Below, piece after piece: positions 9,052 through 18,182 of a DNA stretch of 64,000 bases (position 1 is the stretch's first letter; every line of letters starts with the position of its first letter). Location of the stretch: the NCBI GenBank assembly GCA_963701385.1, contig CAVOZW010000009.1, positions 124,001 through 188,000 of the forward strand, given 5' to 3'. The DNA is from B30-G6 sp963701385 (GTDB taxonomy: Bacteria > Desulfobacterota > Desulfobacteria > Desulfobacterales > B30-G6). The translations under genes and the position numbers were made by a program. Under the pieces are notes generated by a model. The model saw only the letters and a list, made by a program, of their open reading frames with translations, did not search any database and was not told where the DNA came from.

Positions 9052-9903
9052 TCAGCTCCGTAACTTCTTGACCTCTTTTAAGGCTCCTACCAGCATCGTC
9101 GCCACACCGATCTGAAGCGGGTCGTGGAGGAGTCTGTCCCCGATGGCCGCCAGCGCAGAACGGTCAAGACCGAGGGGCATACCAGGCGCACTTACGATGG
9201 TTTGGGGCTTGATATGCTGCGCCAGAATGAAATTGCTCGCCGGGGATGCGTCGACGATGAGTTCATGCTGGAGCAAAGCCGGATCAAGATCGTTTAAAAA
9301 CTGAATCTGAACATCTGATTCGTTGCTCAAATCCACTGCTAATCGGCCATATGCCGCGGGTTCGATGTCATAAACGGATATCTGACAGTCTGTTTCCAGC
9401 AGGGCTTTCACCGCACTCTGACCCACCGGGCCGCATCCCAGGACAAGCACATGTCGATCCTTCAAGCTCCCTGCCATGCGTTGCAGACCTGTCACAAATC
9501 CCCTGCCGGTTGCTACGGCATTGTCCACAATGTTGCGATGCTGTAGTTCAAGAGCGATAAAACGATTGTCATCGGCGAAAAAGAGAATGTCGGCCTTTTT
9601 TTGCACGGCTTCGGCGATACCCGAAACATCCGCATCCCGGGTGACAAAAGCCCTGCAACCAATGTGGCCGACAATCTTTGCCACAGTCTCACAGAAGCCT
9701 TTTAACACGCCGCCACCCGAGGTCATGGGTATCACCCCCACAACAGCATGTGCCATAGATACCTGCACATCTTTTTCGGCTACCGCCATTGCCCGGCAGG
9801 CAAGTTGCATCAGGGTGCAACCGGTTTTTTCGATCAGCAACGTTTCGTATGGGGGCAGTTCTTCGGAAATGGATTGAATATCCCCCGATGTCAGTCGGGT
9901 CAC
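9052..9903 (-). CDS. pylD: 3-methylornithyl-N6-L-lysine dehydrogenase PylD
   Basis: A 283-residue protein of PylD type. It performs the last step of pyrrolysine synthesis: oxidation of 3-methylornithyl-lysine, after which the ring closes. The Rossmann nucleotide-binding loop is visible (HVLVLGCGPVGQSAVKALLE, near residue 150), as are the substrate-domain stretches GVIPMTSGGGVLKGFCETV and DNAVATGRGFVTGLQRM. It lies 5 bp after pylC and 5 bp before pylSn, a tight operon. Length matches known PylD proteins. Confidence 0.95.
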   Translation of the reverse strand: MTRLTSGDIQSISEELPPYETLLIEKTGCTLMQLACRAMAVAEKDVQVSMAHAVVGVIPMTSGGGVLKGFCETVAKIVGHIGCRAFVTRDADVSGIAEAVQKKADILFFADDNRFIALELQHRNIVDNAVATGRGFVTGLQRMAGSLKDRHVLVLGCGPVGQSAVKALLETDCQISVYDIEPAAYGRLAVDLSNESDVQIQFLNDLDPALLQHELIVDASPASNFILAQHIKPQTIVSAPGMPLGLDRSALAAIGDRLLHDPLQIGVATMLVGALKEVKKLRS

Positions 9904-9908
9904 CGGTA

Positions 9909-11096
9909 TTATCCTTTCAAGGTCAAAACGCGTTTGTCCATGTGATGGGTTTTCGGATAGTCATCTATGTAGGTGTCCAAATTGAAAAAGCGCATAATAT
10001 CGGCCATGACGGTTTCATGTTTCTCCCATGCTGCAGCGCTATTTTCTTCGGAAATGATCAACGTTGCAACCCAGTTCTCTCGATTATCCGACTGGCAGGT
10101 GATGGCTTCATCGGCGCCAAAAAAATTCTTTTCCAAATGCAGAGGACCCGCCGAGGTCATGGCACGCTCACCCGTAACGGTCAAGACCTTGCCGGCCACC
10201 CTGATATGCTCGTACACGACACCCCTTTGGGCAACGGGAGTGATGGCCTTGCCGCCTGGGGTCCGCCAATGCTGCTTCGCCAGCAACGGGAGCATATTGA
10301 CACCGGTCGAGGCATACACCGTTATGGGTGTCTGGCTGGGTAAGCGCGCATCTAGCTCAAGGACTCTCAACACGTCCTGATCCAAAATGACTTCAATATC
10401 CATCAATCCCTTGAGTGTTAGGGCTTCGGCGGCAGTGCTGGCGATATGTTCGAAATCCGCGGTTAATTTTGGGGAAAGACCCGAGGGTGCCGTCACTCTC
10501 TTACAGTCAAAGACAGGATCCACGTCAAGTTCGGTCACCTGGAGAGGCCAATAGCTACCCGGGTTACCGATAATTTCGAGCGAGTAGGACGGACCGGCGA
10601 CAAACTTCTGAATGACCTGCTCCCCGGGAGCCAGTGCAAGATGGGATGCGAGCTGTTTCGAATCATGGACAACTTGTATTCCTTTGCTGCCGCTGCCCTG
10701 ACTCGGTTTGACGATGACGGGGAAACCGCATTCTGGATATTGAGCAGGTGTTGGAATACGAATACCAGCCAGAAATCGATCCGTTTCGATCTTGGAGGAT
10801 GTGATGAAATAGGCATCGAAATCGAATACAATCGGCAACACCTCGTTGCGGGCGTATTGTTGCAGGCGTTTGAGCGCGGCCTGGTTTTCAAGGGCCGGAA
10901 TGACCAGGTCAAACGGCTTTAGAAGTCGCTCCAGGTCGGTTCGGGCGGTAATGTCGGTTTGAATATATCGTTGGCATAGACCCGACGCCGGTGCATCGGT
11001 TGCCCGATCGATTACCGTCACATCCCAGCCGGCTTTTCCGGCCAAATAGGCCGCTTCTAGCCCTTGAAGTTTTCCACCGATGATGGCTGTCTTCAT
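9909..11096 (-). CDS. pylC: 3-methylornithine--L-lysine ligase PylC
   Basis: A 395-residue ATP-grasp ligase that joins 3-methylornithine to the epsilon amine of lysine using ATP. It starts MKTAIIGGKLQGLEAAYLAG, the canonical PylC opening. The ATP-grasp core is visible as VIVKPSQGSGSKGIQVV and ELDARLPSQTPITVYASTG. The ATG at 11096 is chosen over one 24 bases upstream because it gives the family N-terminus and has GGGA 7 bases before it. In bacteria pylB usually precedes pylC; here pylSc does so directly, 51 bp upstream. Confidence 0.95.
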   Translation of the reverse strand: MKTAIIGGKLQGLEAAYLAGKAGWDVTVIDRATDAPASGLCQRYIQTDITARTDLERLLKPFDLVIPALENQAALKRLQQYARNEVLPIVFDFDAYFITSSKIETDRFLAGIRIPTPAQYPECGFPVIVKPSQGSGSKGIQVVHDSKQLASHLALAPGEQVIQKFVAGPSYSLEIIGNPGSYWPLQVTELDVDPVFDCKRVTAPSGLSPKLTADFEHIASTAAEALTLKGLMDIEVILDQDVLRVLELDARLPSQTPITVYASTGVNMLPLLAKQHWRTPGGKAITPVAQRGVVYEHIRVAGKVLTVTGERAMTSAGPLHLEKNFFGADEAITCQSDNRENWVATLIISEENSAAAWEKHETVMADIMRFFNLDTYIDDYPKTHHMDKRVLTLKG

Positions 11097-11147
11097 GCAA
11101 TGTCCCAATCCTATGATCAAAGGTTCATCAGGTTCTAATCAGACGTG

Positions 11148-11987
11148 TCAGATATTGAGCCGGATGCCATCTAAATACGCCAAACTTCGGCCGAAGCGGG
11201 CCAGGTTTCTGGATAGGTGGGAGGCCATCAAGAGGCGTTCGAGACCAAATCCGATCCCGATCCAGGACTCATTGATCTTCCATGGTCGATCCAGTGGGTG
11301 CGGGCCCATGGCTGCGGAGGCAATTTCCAGGCTATCTTCCCCGGCGACGATGTCGATGGTGTCGCCATATATTTCCGAGGTCACGGTTTCAAAACGATAG
11401 TTCTCCACGCCTGCAGCCGCCGCAATTCGTGAGCCCATGTCCTGAATTCTTTCTCTGCGGGTATTCTCGGGTGTCCCCATTTCAACCAGGTTCAGCATGG
11501 TAAATTCGCTGGCATGCTTCGATCCCCTGGATTCTTTTCGAAAACAGGAACCGATTTCAAAGATACGCACAGGCCGTTTCCAGATTCGAAGCAGATCGAC
11601 CAGGATGTAGTAAAGATGGGGTGCCAGCATCGGACGCAGACATTTATCTCCCTGCAGCCAGTATATTTGAGAGTTGAGGGGGTGTTTTGAATCGATTGAC
11701 ATCTTTTTCAAAAGCCCCCTGGACATGATGATCGGTGTCGTTACCTGGACAAAACCGGTTTGCGTCAGCAAATCGGCAAGTTTGTTTTCAAGCCGGCAAC
11801 GTTCAGGGCGGCTGGGCGCGGTTTGGAGTTCCGCCAGTTGCCTTCGCTGACGATTCACGAGTGATTTTTCCAGCGCCTGATACGCTTTTTCACGGGCAGC
11901 TTCATCATCAAAGGTCTTCTTCAAGGTCGGGTGCGGGGCATTCAACTCATTCAAACGCTGTGCCTGTGTCTGTGTCCAGGGGATCAT
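11148..11987 (-). CDS. pylSc: Pyrrolysyl-tRNA synthetase catalytic domain PylSc
   Basis: A 279-residue class II synthetase core that charges tRNA-Pyl with pyrrolysine. Motif 2 region: RIFEIGSCFRKESRGSKHASEF; motif 3: WIGIGFGLERLLM. Substrate-pocket residues equivalent to Methanosarcina mazei PylRS L305, Y306 and L309 are kept (LAPHLYYIL). The gatekeeper Asn346 is kept (MLNLVEMG), Cys348 is Val here, and Tyr384 is in IYGDTIDIV. The separate N-terminal domain is encoded by pylSn at the far end of the cluster. The short N-terminus fits bacterial PylSc. Confidence 0.95.
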   Translation of the reverse strand: MIPWTQTQAQRLNELNAPHPTLKKTFDDEAAREKAYQALEKSLVNRQRRQLAELQTAPSRPERCRLENKLADLLTQTGFVQVTTPIIMSRGLLKKMSIDSKHPLNSQIYWLQGDKCLRPMLAPHLYYILVDLLRIWKRPVRIFEIGSCFRKESRGSKHASEFTMLNLVEMGTPENTRRERIQDMGSRIAAAAGVENYRFETVTSEIYGDTIDIVAGEDSLEIASAAMGPHPLDRPWKINESWIGIGFGLERLLMASHLSRNLARFGRSLAYLDGIRLNI

Positions 11988-12130
11988 GGTGGTTTTCGGT
12001 GTTACGTTTTCTGTTTTAGGTAAGCTATAGCCAAAAGCAGCTGTGCATCAGGCTATTGAATGTCGCGCGAAGCACATACGACGCCGGCAGGTCAGTGGCA
12101 TTCGAACGCTAAACGATGTACACAATAAAA

Positions 12131-12204
12131 TGGCGGGGAGTACGGGAGTTGCACCCGTCTATGTGGATTTAGAGTCCACACGATCACATGACGATCCACC
12201 CCCC
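12131..12204 (-). tRNA. pylT: tRNA-Pyl (CUA anticodon), amber suppressor
   Basis: A 74-nt gene with the odd geometry of tRNA-Pyl: 7-bp acceptor GGGGGGT/ACTCCCC (one G-T pair), a single base before the 4-bp D stem (GATC/GATC), one base before a 6-bp anticodon stem (TGTGGA/TCCACA), loop CTCTAAA giving anticodon CTA, a 3-base variable loop (TAG), T arm ACGGG/CCCGT, discriminator G and an encoded CCA. It lacks the TTC of a normal T loop (TGCAACT instead). It lies between mttC and pylSc on the same strand. Confidence 0.97.
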
Positions 12205-12315
12205 GCGGTTAAAAAGCTTGCTGGAAAACTTGGAGGCGATGATGCTGTGAGGCTTCCATTGGCGGTCCGCTATAATCTAAATGCAACGTTCCAGCCTTTC
12301 TGGCACCTTAGTTTT

Positions 12316-12958
12316 CTAACCTGCTAAAAGCGCCTTGGCCTTGCGTACACCATCGCTGGCATCCTGGGCATAGGCGTCGGCACCGATTCGATCTGCCCAT
12401 CGCTGGGTCACGGGAGCACCGCCCACAAGGGTCTTGTATTTTTCCCTGAGACCGGCTTTTTTCAACGTTTCTTCGATCTGCTTCTGAACGGCCATGGTGG
12501 TGGTCAAAAGGGTGCTCGATCCGATAATGTCTGCCCCAAATTTTTCAGCTTGGTCAATAAAGCGATCAATGGGTGCGTCCCTTCCAATATCCAGGACATC
12601 GAAGCCATTGGCTTTGAACAAGGCCACGACAATGGTTTTTCCAATATCGTGCACGTCGCCTTCGACCGTCCCCACCAAAATTTTCCCGGACACCGCTCCC
12701 TTACCTTCCGGAATAGCGGCATTGATGATTTCGGTGGCTTTTTCCATAGCCGAGGCACACATGACCAGTTGGGGCAGAAAAAGTCTGCCTGTTTCGAATA
12801 GGTCGCCCACTTGATTGATGCCGGTGATAAAGCCGTTGTTCATCAGGTCCAGCGGGTTCATGCCTTTGTCTAGCCCCTTTTCTGGCGATGTCAGCGGCCT
12901 TAACAGCATCACCTTTCATAATGGCTTCCACGGCTTCCTGGTAAATTGTTTCAGACAT
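12316..12958 (-). CDS. mttC: Methylamine corrinoid protein MttC/MtbC (one apparent frameshift)
   Basis: A corrinoid-carrying protein of about 213 residues that accepts methyl groups from MttB or MtbB. The N-terminal helical cap has MNPLDLMNNGFITGINQVGDLFE. The cobalamin domain has the lower-ligand motif GDVHDIGKT plus GSSTLL and VGGAP. Translation starts MSETIYQEAVEAIMKGDA after AAGGAA. The frame breaks within an AAAAGGGG run (12874-12881), where deleting one base restores IARKGLDKGMNPL. It is probably a sequencing error. Trimethylamine versus dimethylamine assignment is uncertain; it is the only corrinoid protein seen and may serve both. Confidence 0.87.
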
Positions 12959-13325
12959 GTTAGGTTCCTTTCACGCACGGGTTAGGGGTATGAAATTTCA
13001 CTTGCGTCAACACACAAAGAGACCCATTCGAGATGCCTTGAAAAACGCTTTTTATGACCCAATTTCGGCCTTGAGCTCAAATTATAATCTTCAAAATACA
13101 CGATGTATTCCTGCGGCTAAAATCTTCGCCTTCCCTGAACAAAAACGAAATTGGGCATTTTTCAAAGGTCTCAGGCCTAAGGGAAGAAATAAGTTATTTT
13201 TATAAAAAAGCCAAGATATAAAATATCAGTCAAAGCATACAAGACCTTCAGGCCTCCAGAAAAAAACACGCTTTTAAGCACCAAGCGCTGAACCAATGAC
13301 TGCTTCTCGCTTACCATCCATGGGT
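12959..13325. repeat. Gene-free stretch with a large imperfect inverted repeat
   Basis: No convincing gene lies between mttC and the hydantoinase-like gene. At 13036-13067 the sequence has CCTTGAAAAA then CCCAATTTCGG; at 13146-13168 it has the complement CGAAATTGGG then TTTTTCAAAGG. These arms enclose about 80 bases. It looks like a dispersed repeat of the kind common between genes in these bacteria. The rest is AT-rich without a clear promoter. Confidence 0.5.
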
Positions 13326-13357
13326 TAACCCGAAAATTTCATGAAATGTTCGGGCTA
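13326..13357. repeat. 32-bp palindromic repeat, copy 1 (at 3' end of the hydantoinase-like gene)
   Basis: On the minus strand the arms are TAGCCCGAACATT and AATTTTCGGGTTA around TCATGA. Two arm positions are mismatched. The same element, perfect in its arms, occurs at 19566-19597 right at the end of mtbB. Here it supplies the last codons and TGA stop of the hydantoinase-like gene. It may act as a bidirectional 3' end hairpin. Confidence 0.7.
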
Positions 13358-15354
13358 TATGCAATACTCGGTCTCCCAAGGGCCATAAATGTCAATTCGG
13401 TCTCCAGAAAAATCTCTTTGTTGCCTTTGGCCTTGGCTTTCTTTTCCTTTCGAATTACCTGAACCTTTACATGTTCGGCGCCAGACTGGCGTGCCTTTTC
13501 CTCTGCCAGGGGTGTCATATGGCGGACTGCATACTGGACAGCTTCTTCGACACCCTGAAAATCTCTGGGACTGTCCGGGGAAAGGAGTCTCACTTTCTGG
13601 CTCCCGTTGACGGGCCGAATGCGAACCCTGAGGCGTAGAACCGTTTTTCCGCTGACGGCGCCGACAGCATTGGCGACCTCCGCGAATTCAGGAATTGAAA
13701 GCCGGGTCTGTAATATTTCCGCCGCCATGGGCATATAGGCTTTCACGGGTGCCCCGAGGGCCACGATAGGATGCCTCAATCTGATTTCAGGGATCAGCTT
13801 TCCTTTGCGGTCCTGCGCGAGGGCTTTTTTCAGTAGAAATCCGTCAACTGGCGACTTTTTCCAATCAAGCATCCCGATTTCATCCATGATGGCTTTGGAT
13901 ACGATGGCAGCGGCGGTCTGTCTGGAAACGGCTTGCACAACCTGGTTGCAGAATGCCTCTACAGACAATTCAAAACAGGCGGCAAGAAGTTTCCCGGCCA
14001 GCAGAGAGGCTTCTGTATGCCATTCCTGGAAGCGGCCCAGAACGTGAAGCGCATCCGTCGGGGTGAAACCCGCATGCTGAATCACACCGGTTTCTAACAA
14101 ATGTTGGATACGCCTCGAAATCCATGGGTCTTCAAAGGCAGCGGGTGTGGTGAGAGCCGTAAATGGTTGAGGGCCGTTTTTCAAATGAGCCAATAGCGTT
14201 GCGTCTTTTTGAGACAACTTGGATTTGTCAGTTTTCCCCGAAATCAGAAACTGGGCTGCATCCGGATCGAACTTGTCTGAACGACACTGGCCTTTCAGGG
14301 CTGTTATTACCTGGTCCGGATACTCGCTGGCCAGTTTACAAAGTGGTATGACGCGACCGGGTCCAATGCGTAGCTGATTTTCGGATGATACCCTGGCGTG
14401 GCTGTCCCCACCAAGCCCGACAGTGTGGACATCAACGGCTTCGACCATGGTCCGCCATCCGCCAATACAGGCCCCATCGGGATTTAGTGACGGTGCGCCT
14501 TCAATGAGTTCGACAATGTCAGTGGTCGTTCCGCCGACGTCCACCGCCCAGGTGTTTCTTTCCCCGGACAGTTTCAGTGCCCCCAGGGCACTTGCGGCTG
14601 GACCTGACAGGACTGTTTCGATGGGTCGTTTGATAGCCCAATCCTCCTGAACCAGGCTTCCATCACCTTTTACCACCATCAGTGGCGCCGATATGGACAT
14701 GGCTTTCAGGGTGGCACCAACATTGTGGATCAGATCTTGTATGATGGGAATCAATCTGGCATTCAGGGCGACGGTTGTTGCTCTCCGGATGGCGTCCAGA
14801 CGCGTGGAGAGTTCATGGCCGCAGGTCACTGGCAGATCTGTGAGGTCCTCTATCAGTTTTTTGACCCTTAACTCGTGTTCCGGGTTGAATGCACCAAAAT
14901 AACCCGAGACTCCAAACGCATTGACTTTATTGCGCCACGCTAAAACGCTGTTTCGAACGGCATCTTCGTCCAGCGGTTGGCGGGCCGTGCCCTGTTGGTC
15001 ATGCCCACCTTGCAGGTAGACAACATTGCGTGTCCCTAGCGCATGCTGGAATTGGTATTGATGGATCAAGTCCCGGTCGTAACCGATCAATAGCAGGCAA
15101 ACAGGGACGCCGTGCCCTTCGGCAATGGCGTTTGTTGCCAGGGTGGTGGAGAGACCGACAAGGCTGATGTTTTGCGGGGAAAGGGTTTTTCGCCTGATGG
15201 TCATGACGGATGTAACGGCTGATCTGATACCGGCGGAAAGATCCTGGTGGGTGGTCAAAGATTTGGCACTCGATAGGATTTTACCGTTCTCGTAATTGAC
15301 CAGAACGGCATCCGTGTATGTCCCACCGGTGTCGATACCCAATACCACTGTCAT
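13339..15354 (-). CDS. Hydantoinase/oxoprolinase-family (ASKHA) protein in methylamine cluster
   Basis: A 671-residue protein with the N-terminal hydantoinase/oxoprolinase domain (VLGIDTGGTYTDAVLVNYENG, phosphate-binding loop) and the second ASKHA domain (TWAVDVGGTTTDIVEL, near residue 280). The usual role of the family is ATP-dependent opening of lactam rings. Here it sits directly upstream of mttC and the pyl genes and downstream of divergent methyltransferase genes, so a role in methylamine or corrinoid metabolism is inferred, not shown. It lacks the iron-sulfur N-terminus of RamA-type corrinoid reactivases. AAAGGAT precedes the ATG. The C-terminal about 100 residues are basic and unrecognised. 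Confidence 0.8.
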   Translation of the reverse strand: MTVVLGIDTGGTYTDAVLVNYENGKILSSAKSLTTHQDLSAGIRSAVTSVMTIRRKTLSPQNISLVGLSTTLATNAIAEGHGVPVCLLLIGYDRDLIHQYQFQHALGTRNVVYLQGGHDQQGTARQPLDEDAVRNSVLAWRNKVNAFGVSGYFGAFNPEHELRVKKLIEDLTDLPVTCGHELSTRLDAIRRATTVALNARLIPIIQDLIHNVGATLKAMSISAPLMVVKGDGSLVQEDWAIKRPIETVLSGPAASALGALKLSGERNTWAVDVGGTTTDIVELIEGAPSLNPDGACIGGWRTMVEAVDVHTVGLGGDSHARVSSENQLRIGPGRVIPLCKLASEYPDQVITALKGQCRSDKFDPDAAQFLISGKTDKSKLSQKDATLLAHLKNGPQPFTALTTPAAFEDPWISRRIQHLLETGVIQHAGFTPTDALHVLGRFQEWHTEASLLAGKLLAACFELSVEAFCNQVVQAVSRQTAAAIVSKAIMDEIGMLDWKKSPVDGFLLKKALAQDRKGKLIPEIRLRHPIVALGAPVKAYMPMAAEILQTRLSIPEFAEVANAVGAVSGKTVLRLRVRIRPVNGSQKVRLLSPDSPRDFQGVEEAVQYAVRHMTPLAEEKARQSGAEHVKVQVIRKEKKAKAKGNKEIFLETELTFMALGRPSIAYSPNIS

Positions 15355-15569
15355 GCCGTATATCCTTTATTAAACGGGACGCCATCCCCCATGCAAATCA
15401 GACCCAACTGATGACATGTGCTTTAGTAGAATGTCCGAATGAAAGTCAAGTTGTTATTGTGCCCTCGAGGCGTTTTCAATCTTGGAACCCTCTGCTTCGA
15501 ATTTGGAGAAGATCCTCAATCGTTACTTAAATGCCTGTTAGAGAAGGACGATGAACGGGTGTAACGACA

Positions 15570-16331
15570 CTAACTAGAAACGATTTTTGTCGACCTGGGG
15601 TTGCGCAGCTTTACCGGTTTGATCCGATGTTTGCGAATTTTCATATTGAGGATTTCAACAAAAATCGAAAACGCCATGGCAAAATAGATGTATCCCTTGG
15701 GGATATGCAGGTCCAGTCCTTCTGCGATCAGGGAAATGCCTATGAGTAAAAGGAAGCTCAGGGCCAGCATTTTTATGGTTGGATGGTTATCGACAAACGA
15801 GCTGATGCTTCCAGCCAGAAAAATCATCACGATAATGGCGATGACGATGGCGGCAACCATGACACCCAGTTGTTTGGCCAGGCCGATAGCCGTGACCACG
15901 GAATCGATTGAAAAGACGATGTCCAGAATCATAATCTGGGTCACCACGCTTAGAAACGTGGATTTTTGACCGCTGTCTTGTTGTGCGTGCGCCTCTTCGC
16001 CTTCCAGATTGCTGTGAATCTCGAGTGTGCTCTTTACCAGAAGGAACAAACCACCGGCAATCAGGATGATGTCGCGACCGGATATCTCGAAATGAAACAG
16101 CATAAAGAGGGGTTGGGTCAATTTCATGATCAGGGTGATGGAAAAGAGCAGCAGGATGCGGGTTCCCATTGCCAAAATCAAACCAATGGTTCGCCCTCTG
16201 GCCTGCTGATGTTCGGGCAGCTTGCCGGCTAAAATAGCGATAAAAACAATGTTGTCGACACCCAGCACAATTTCGATGGCACTCAATGTCAACAAGCCTA
16301 ACCAGACATTCGGATCCATTATCCAATTCAT
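15570..16331 (-). CDS. TerC-family integral membrane protein
   Basis: A 253-residue membrane protein with the TerC hallmark segments EIVLGVDNIVFIAIL (near residue 20) and the matching half DIVFSIDSVVTAIGL (near residue 140). Acidic residues within membrane spans are characteristic. Relatives are involved in metal (manganese, tellurite) handling. AAGGAAG precedes the ATG. It lies between the hydantoinase-like gene and the divergent mttB, yet nothing ties it to methylamine use except position. Confidence 0.88.
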   Translation of the reverse strand: MNWIMDPNVWLGLLTLSAIEIVLGVDNIVFIAILAGKLPEHQQARGRTIGLILAMGTRILLLFSITLIMKLTQPLFMLFHFEISGRDIILIAGGLFLLVKSTLEIHSNLEGEEAHAQQDSGQKSTFLSVVTQIMILDIVFSIDSVVTAIGLAKQLGVMVAAIVIAIIVMIFLAGSISSFVDNHPTIKMLALSFLLLIGISLIAEGLDLHIPKGYIYFAMAFSIFVEILNMKIRKHRIKPVKLRNPRSTKIVSS

Positions 16332-16680
16332 TTGACACTTCCTTTGTTCGTCGATTTAGACACCCGTGAAAATTGACCATTTAGTAAACCAAATCTTGAC
16401 GATATACAATCAAGTATCTCGATCGGCCTGATAATAAGTGCCGTCGGCGATTGGGTTCGCCCGATTTCGTGCAAGCGATACGATTATAGCGGTTTCCTTT
16501 TCACGCCTAGTGTATCCGTGACGAAAAAACTATCATAACTTACTAAAATAACAATATATATAATGAATAAAGATCTATATTTCGCTTGTCAAACTGAAAA
16601 GAATCTGTTAACCATTCAATTATTCGGGTTTCTATGCAACCGATACATGTATTCGAATCATCAATAGTGAAAAACCGTTC
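16332..16680. other. Gene-free divergent region between terC and mttB
   Basis: About 350 bases that must hold promoters for both terC and mttB. A small stable hairpin with a TTCG loop (ATTGGG-TTCG-CCCGAT, about 16452-16467) is visible. An AT-rich stretch at 16540-16570 (ATATATAATGAATAAAG) is a candidate -10 region for mttB. No promoter pair is convincing enough to call. Confidence 0.4.
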
Positions 16681-16695
16681 AAAGGAGGTGATTTT

Positions 16696-18168
16696 TTGAA
16701 ACGTAATATGCGAGCTGGAAAAAGTATGCATGGCGGTCTAGAATTCAAGGTCTTTAGCGATGATGAAATGGATGACATACACCTGGCCACACTTGAGGTT
16801 CTGGAAAACACAGGCCTTTTGTTCGATGATGAAGAGGCGCTGCAAGTTCTCGACGGCGGCGGCGCTATCGTCGAGAAAAAGAAGCGTGTCGTCAAATTTC
16901 CCCCACACGTGGTTGAGGATGCCATCCGTTCAGCGCCGCCCACAATTCTGCTGGCCGGGCGTGATTCCAAAAACGATTTTGTGATGGGAAAAAACCGGGT
17001 GGGTTTCACCAATTTTGGAGAAGGTGTTTTTATCAACGACCCGTACACGGGTGAGCATCGGGAGACAACCAAGGCGGATGTGGCGGCCTCGGCTCTGATC
17101 GCCGACTACCTGAGTGAAATAGATGTGTATGAACGGGCCGTTGGTGCCAGTGATGTACCGACCCAGACGGTTCAACTCCACAACGCCGAAGCCTGGCTGC
17201 CAAATACGACCAAACATGGTTTCATGGGATCAGGCGATGGGTATTTAACCAAAAAAATTGTCGAAATGGCCGCCGCCATTGTCGGTGGCAAGGAAAAACT
17301 GAAAGAGCGACCCATCATTTCATTCATTACCTGTCCGGTCAGTCCTCTGCAGCTTGTTAAGGACAGCTGTGAAATTATCATGGAAAGCGCTCGGGCAGAG
17401 TTGGCCGTGAATGTTTTATCCATGGCTATGGCCGGTGGCTCGTCTCCAGTGACATTAGCCGGGACGCTGGTGGATCATAACGCAGAAATCTTAGGTGGAC
17501 TTGTGCTCAGTCAGTGCACCCGCAAAGGAGCAAAATTCATATACGGGAGTTCCACGACCGCCATGGATCTGCGCCTGGCTGCCGCTTCTGTAGGATCTCC
17601 TGAATGTGCTTTGATCAATGCAGCAGTGGCTCAAATGTCGATTTATTATCTGCTCCCCAGCTGGGTCGCAGGCGGGTAGGGCGACAGCAAAGTCTGTGAT
17701 GCTCAGTCCGGTCACGAGAAAACCATCACAGGCCTGTTACCAGCGTTGGCAGGTGCCAACCTGATTTACGGCCTGGGTATGATCGAAATGGGCATGACCA
17801 TCGATTTTGGCCAGCTGGTCATGGACAATGAATTCGCCAAGATGATCAAATTCTTATTGCATGGCATCCCCGTCAATGACGAAACCCTGGCAGTGGACGT
17901 CATCAGGGAGATTGGGATAGGGAAAAATTTCCTCAGTCATGATGCCACGTTCAAGCACATGCGATCTCAATCCCAGCCCGAACTTATCGACCGCAGGATG
18001 CGGGAAGAATGGGAAGCCTCGGGCAGTACCGATATTCATCAAAGGGCTTCGCAAGAGGCGCGGCGCATTTTAGAAACCCACAAGCCAGACCCGCTGCCCG
18101 ATGATGTTCTGGCCGCCATCCGATCGATTGTGGAAGAGGCGGAAAAGGAGCTGGGGGTTTCCAAGTAG
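16696..18168 (+). CDS. mttB: Trimethylamine:corrinoid methyltransferase MttB with in-frame amber (pyrrolysine 328)
   Basis: A 490-residue MttB-family enzyme that transfers a methyl group from trimethylamine to the corrinoid protein. The frame is open except for TAG at 17677-17679, in the context LLPSWVAGG-O-GDSKVCDAQSGHE; this is the family's pyrrolysine site, and the TIM-barrel sequence continues in frame for 162 more residues (LAGANLIYGLGMIEMG). A TTG start at 16696 is used because an almost perfect ribosome site, AAAGGAGGTG, lies 5 bases upstream. The real stop is also TAG (18166-18168). mtbB starts 14 bp later. Confidence 0.95.
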
Positions 18169-18182
18169 CCAAAGGAGAATTT

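Noticed and set aside
12957..13205. 82-codon plus-strand frame between mttC and the hydantoinase-like gene
   Set aside because: It covers a palindromic repeat and has no plausible ribosome site or family.
17677..17679. Premature stop making mttB a pseudogene
   Set aside because: The TAG is at the family's Pyl position, homology continues in frame, and a full pyl set with tRNA-Pyl is adjacent.
17680..17780. Pyl insertion element (PYLIS-like) hairpin after the mttB TAG
   Set aside because: I could not draw a stable, conserved stem directly after either internal TAG; a folding program and comparison with other mttB/mtbB would be needed.
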